Below are positions 61,030-64,000 of a DNA stretch of 64,000 nucleotides, one piece after another (the first letter of the stretch is position 1; every line of letters starts with the position of its first letter). Position numbers and translations under genes: made by a program. The notes below the pieces were generated by a model that was not told the origin of the DNA, made no database searches, and saw only the letters and a program-made list of their open reading frames with translations. The stretch is taken from positions 1-64,000 of the forward strand of contig JARGOF010000026.1 in assembly GCA_029212415.1 (NCBI GenBank), given 5' to 3'. The DNA is from Rhizobiaceae bacterium. GTDB lineage: Bacteria > Pseudomonadota > Alphaproteobacteria > Rhizobiales > Rhizobiaceae.

Positions 61030-62157
61030 ATGAGACCTTTTCAAAAGACCCGGAATATCCGTACCGACGCCTTCTTGTTCATTTGCAAAATTCTGTCCAG
61101 CGACGACATCACCCAATCGGATTTGCAAATTCCCGGTGGCAAGGATGATGGGAACCCGTTGTGGACCGAGGTGGTCAATATCTCGATGGACCAGCTCATG
61201 GCGCCGGCAGTCGCACATCGCCTGCACCAACGCACTTTGTCTGACCAGGCCCCACCTCTGATCCAGCGCTATCTGGATGCAATGCTCAGGCTCAACCGCA
61301 GCCGCAACGAGCGCTTGCAGCATGAGGCAATGGAAATCGCGGCCATCCTCAACGAGATTGACGTTGTGCCGGTTTTTCTCAAAGGCGCTGCGGGTTTGCT
61401 GACGGGGCTGCATGATGACCCGGCTGTGCGTGTCATGAGCGATCTGGACATCGTCGTGCCGACCGAATGCAGCAACCAATGCAGGAAGCATCTTGTGGCG
61501 CGCGGATATGAGCGCGCTCCAACCCTTCCGCACCCCCGGCAGAAAGGCATTGACACCTATGTGCGGGCATCATCGACCGCGCCCATCGACCTGCACCATG
61601 AAGTTATGGAGTATCAATATCAAAACCTGCTTTCAGGTGCGCAAATCTGCGCCGAAAGCGTGGCCCATATCCGCGATGGCATACGCTTTGCCGTACCCAG
61701 TCCGACACTTCAGATCATCATCAATATCGGCCAGTCACAGTTGAATGATCACGCCTGTTGGTACGGCAACCTGGCGCTTCGAACCATAAATGACTTTGCA
61801 TGCCTGACCCGGGTGATGCACGATCAGATTGATTGGCAGATGATTGAATCGAAATTTGCACAAACAGGCCACACATTGGCTCTGGATTTTTATTGCCATG
61901 CAGTCCACCAGATGTTGGGCGTCGCAGTTCGTGACAATTTCAAACCGGGTCCTTTGGTGCGTTTTTTGTATTGGCGCGCGCTCTATTTCATTGATTATCC
62001 AGCTTTGCAAAGGGCCAATTATCGCATTGTCCGCGTTTTCATGCTACTGCGTCAGGAGCTTTCAAGCCGTGAAACCCTTGTCCGGCTGTTGCGCAACATG
62101 GGCGATGCGCACTGGTGGCATCGCCATCTTGAGATTTTCCGCAAAGGCATCCGTTGA
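61030..62157 (+). CDS. Nucleotidyltransferase family 5 protein
   Basis: The 375-residue protein has the NTP_transf_5 (PF14907-like) layout: VFLKGAAGLLTGLHDDPAVR and MSDLDIVVP (near residues 117-147) supply the nucleotidyltransferase pattern with the DxD metal ligands, then a helical extension. Family members often neighbour peptide-modification genes with PqqD domains, as here, and their substrates are largely unknown. ATG 61030 lacks a clear ribosome-binding site. It is divergent from the cyclic-nucleotide gene, separated by 239 bases without another gene, and converges on the PqqD-fused glycosyltransferase. Confidence 0.75.
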   Translation: MRPFQKTRNIRTDAFLFICKILSSDDITQSDLQIPGGKDDGNPLWTEVVNISMDQLMAPAVAHRLHQRTLSDQAPPLIQRYLDAMLRLNRSRNERLQHEAMEIAAILNEIDVVPVFLKGAAGLLTGLHDDPAVRVMSDLDIVVPTECSNQCRKHLVARGYERAPTLPHPRQKGIDTYVRASSTAPIDLHHEVMEYQYQNLLSGAQICAESVAHIRDGIRFAVPSPTLQIIINIGQSQLNDHACWYGNLALRTINDFACLTRVMHDQIDWQMIESKFAQTGHTLALDFYCHAVHQMLGVAVRDNFKPGPLVRFLYWRALYFIDYPALQRANYRIVRVFMLLRQELSSRETLVRLLRNMGDAHWWHRHLEIFRKGIR

Positions 62158-62192
62158 GAGCCTGAGCGCAAAGCCATGAAGCGAGACGACTG

Positions 62193-63338
62193 TTAGCGCA
62201 TATCCAGAAAGCCAGCGACATGAAGCTGGCCGGCGGTTGTTTGCACCTGCGCTGTCAGACTGTCGCGATCCACGGAGAATTGCGCGCTCAGTTCCGAACC
62301 GATTTGTCCTATGGTTCTGGAACCGTCGCACAGGGCCCAGATGGCCTTGCCCGAATGGTTCAGCCACAGGCTCTTGTCCTCACGCGGATACTCCAGCAAC
62401 AAATCATCATGGACCCGCCCCTCCATCACCCCGTCGCGCCAGACCGGATGATTGTGGAGGGCGGCGGGGCTGACCACCCCAAGCAGATTGTCAATATGGG
62501 CGTTAAGCAGTGCGATCAGTTCGCGACCCGAGGCATGCCGAGATTCGGTCGCGGTATCGGCACGGGTCCAAGGTGTGTATTGATGTTTGTTGAAAAGCGC
62601 TTTTCCGTCTTTGTCCAGGACAGCATTGCAATAGTGAATGATCGGCGCGTCCGGTGCATCTTCAGCTTCCCAATTGGTGCAGATGCCAAGGGATATCGGC
62701 TCGTGTTGCAAACCGTATTCCGCGTTCGCCGCCAAATAGGCAAACATGTCCGATTCCCACGCCCTGTTGCCTTCGCCATCACGATAATTCTCACGGACAA
62801 TGCCTGTCAGCTCGAGCCAGCGTGCGCCGATCTTGCGCAGATCGCGCGTATGGATCAGTGTCGGAATCATCACCGGATCAATGCGCAGATCAACGCGGGC
62901 GCAATGGTCTTGCAAAAAAGCAAACCGTTCACCCAGACCAAATGGATTGTTTGCGACCGGATTGTCCATGGAAAAATGCGCCCAGGCCTGGGAGGCAGGA
63001 AACCCGGGGGCAACGCGTCTCTCGATGGCCCTGCGGAAAACGCAATCGGGATCGAGCAGCAGCACGGTCCCCTCGGGTTTGTCCCTGAATACCCACTCCA
63101 GGAGCGACGCGGGTTTGTTGTAGACAGGATAGGCGTCTGCGGTCTCGGGATGGGTATCCCACAACCGCGTGGCAACGCATTGGGCGTATTTCTGAGTAGG
63201 CAGGTTTTGCGGATCATCGGTCGCAACCAACCGGATGAGCGCGCCCTCCTGTCCGGCGCGTTTCCAGCTGTATTCGAGCAAATCGGACTGCCATTGCATG
63301 AATGGAGAATCATTTGTGCTGAAAACCGTATAAAACAT
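62193..63338 (-). CDS. Glycosyltransferase-like protein fused to C-terminal PqqD domain
   Basis: The 381-residue protein begins at ATG 63338 (GGAAGA just upstream); FYTVFSTNDSPFMQW and RLVATDDPQ, then LLEWV...VLLLDPDCVF, resemble hydroxyproline O-arabinosyltransferase-type glycosyltransferases, with DPDCV as the DxD-like metal site. After residue 310 the chain changes to KSLWLNHSGKAIWALCDGSRT, a PqqD domain that in RiPP pathways recognises a leader peptide. Such a fusion implies glycosylation of a peptide or protein substrate delivered by the PqqD part. I see no precursor peptide gene in the gap next to it. A longer start at 63398 is possible but overlaps the upstream gene. Confidence 0.72.
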   Translation of the reverse strand: MFYTVFSTNDSPFMQWQSDLLEYSWKRAGQEGALIRLVATDDPQNLPTQKYAQCVATRLWDTHPETADAYPVYNKPASLLEWVFRDKPEGTVLLLDPDCVFRRAIERRVAPGFPASQAWAHFSMDNPVANNPFGLGERFAFLQDHCARVDLRIDPVMIPTLIHTRDLRKIGARWLELTGIVRENYRDGEGNRAWESDMFAYLAANAEYGLQHEPISLGICTNWEAEDAPDAPIIHYCNAVLDKDGKALFNKHQYTPWTRADTATESRHASGRELIALLNAHIDNLLGVVSPAALHNHPVWRDGVMEGRVHDDLLLEYPREDKSLWLNHSGKAIWALCDGSRTIGQIGSELSAQFSVDRDSLTAQVQTTAGQLHVAGFLDMR

Positions 63339-63355
63339 TTCTTCCACTGTCTCCG

Positions 63356-64000
63356 TTATGCGGGCTGTTGTGAATTCTGGTCCTCGAAACTGATGCAATG
63401 TGCCCAGTCTTCTTTCGTTCTTATCGTCTCCGGGTCCGGGCTGTGGCCGGAAAAGACATCCGGGTGTGCGCGCTTGTTTACCAGGTCGATCCCGGCGAAG
63501 CGCTCATAATCGGCGCGGCTTCGCCTGTTGCCCAGACCAAAACGGCCCAATGCGCGCGAGTCGGCCGGATCGTCGCTATAGGCCAGCTTTCGAAGCCGCT
63601 CGAACGCCATGCTGTTCTTGTTCGCGATCACCTGTGTTCCATGCTCCCAATGGCGCCGCGGCGCAGCATTCCTGTGCTCCATATGCCAGGCAACAATGTC
63701 GTCGGGCACAAAAAAATCATAACCATGTGTGTAGGACCGCAGGCTCAACGCGAATTCCTCGCCCCAGTAATAATGGTCCGGATCCTGGCAGACCTGCTCG
63801 GTCCAGGCCCCCAGCGTAAAGACGAATTGGCCTGAGACAAACCGGTTTCGACACGCAGCAGACTTTGCGGTCAGTCCCCAATCAAACCAGGGCGCCCAGC
63901 CAGTTTCCTGCTTCCAGTCGACCATTTTCGTCGTCCGCACACCCAAGTCCCGTTGCCTGTGAAGCCCGCCCCTGTCATCGATACGAAACAGGGGCGCAAT
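63356..64000 (-). CDS. GlcNAc-transferase-like glycosyltransferase, 5' end outside the window
   Basis: 215 codons are visible and the frame is open to the right edge. The segment CQDPDHYYWGEEFALSLRSY, then THGYDFFVPDDIV and WHMEHRN, matches the conserved core of the Skp1-type GlcNAc transferase family (PF11397-like), in which the acidic GEE and DD residues bind metal and sugar nucleotide. Its stop is 17 bases before the ATG of the PqqD-fused enzyme, so the two are co-transcribed. Target unknown; a cell-surface glycan or a glycosylated peptide would both fit. Confidence 0.75.
   Translation of the reverse strand: MAPLFRIDDRGGLHRQRDLGVRTTKMVDWKQETGWAPWFDWGLTAKSAACRNRFVSGQFVFTLGAWTEQVCQDPDHYYWGEEFALSLRSYTHGYDFFVPDDIVAWHMEHRNAAPRRHWEHGTQVIANKNSMAFERLRKLAYSDDPADSRALGRFGLGNRRSRADYERFAGIDLVNKRAHPDVFSGHSPDPETIRTKEDWAHCISFEDQNSQQPA

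Noticed and set aside
60787-61533. Minus-strand frame opposite the nucleotidyltransferase gene
   Set aside because: It is a shadow of the plus-strand gene, which carries the conserved nucleotidyltransferase motif.

Overview
The window looks like chromosomal DNA of an alphaproteobacterium, most likely of the Hyphomicrobiales (rhizobial/Hoeflea-like) group. This rests on the density of ABC importers, the gene families present, the SlyX/CueR/CopA types and a moderately GC-rich, tightly packed gene style with many 4-base ATGA overlaps. No rRNA, tRNA, CRISPR array, insertion sequence or phage gene is visible. Taxonomy is an inference from gene content only.

Layout. 1-6.1 kb (minus strand) is a nucleoside uptake and salvage operon: a NupOPQ-type ABC importer, cytidine deaminase, purine nucleoside phosphorylase and thymidine phosphorylase (cut by the left edge). 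6.4-8.3 kb (plus) holds a thioesterase, SlyX and a HisC-like aminotransferase. 8.3-13.7 kb (minus) is a YtfQRT-YjfF-type sugar importer ending in its own FadR-type regulator. 14-19.8 kb (minus) is a complete branched-chain/amide-type ABC importer with a terminal alpha/beta hydrolase, divergent from a PAS-LuxR regulator and a ROK kinase. 21.5-28.9 kb (minus) is a copper-handling block: multicopper oxidase, three cytochromes c (one with a Met-rich insert), CueR, the CopA P-type ATPase and a Crp/Fnr regulator, with two textbook 19-bp-spacer MerR-type promoters. 29-32.7 kb holds an exported His/Met-rich protein, a LysR regulator, a flavin monooxygenase and a small membrane protein.

32.8-45.1 kb (plus) is a large catabolic cluster with its own TetR regulator: two TIM-barrel isomerases, an NAD-dependent epimerase-like protein, a GNAT protein, a DHDPS-like aldolase, two enolase-superfamily enzymes, an NMT1/SsuABC-like importer and an amidase. 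Two nearly identical palindromes overlap the -35 boxes in front of two of its transcription units, so a local TetR circuit is well supported. 45.1-57.8 kb is a second catabolic module: a ribose-type ABC importer, a LacI regulator, hydantoinase/oxoprolinase subunits A and B, and on the plus strand a LeuCD-like hydro-lyase, an N-carbamoylsarcosine-amidase-like hydrolase and a 3-hydroxyacyl-CoA-dehydrogenase-family enzyme. One 14-bp operator sequence occurs identically upstream of the importer/LacI pair and in the hyuA-leuC divergent gap, tying the parts into one regulon. The pathway suggested (ATP-dependent opening of a cyclic imide/hydantoin-like ring, amide or carbamoyl hydrolysis, hydration, oxidation) does not match a complete pathway known to me and is the best candidate for something undescribed.

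57.9-64 kb is a surface/cell-envelope block: a sulfatase-fold membrane enzyme, a membrane cyclic-nucleotide-binding protein overlapping an orphan small domain protein, a family-5 nucleotidyltransferase, a glycosyltransferase fused to a PqqD domain, and a GlcNAc-transferase-like gene cut by the right edge.
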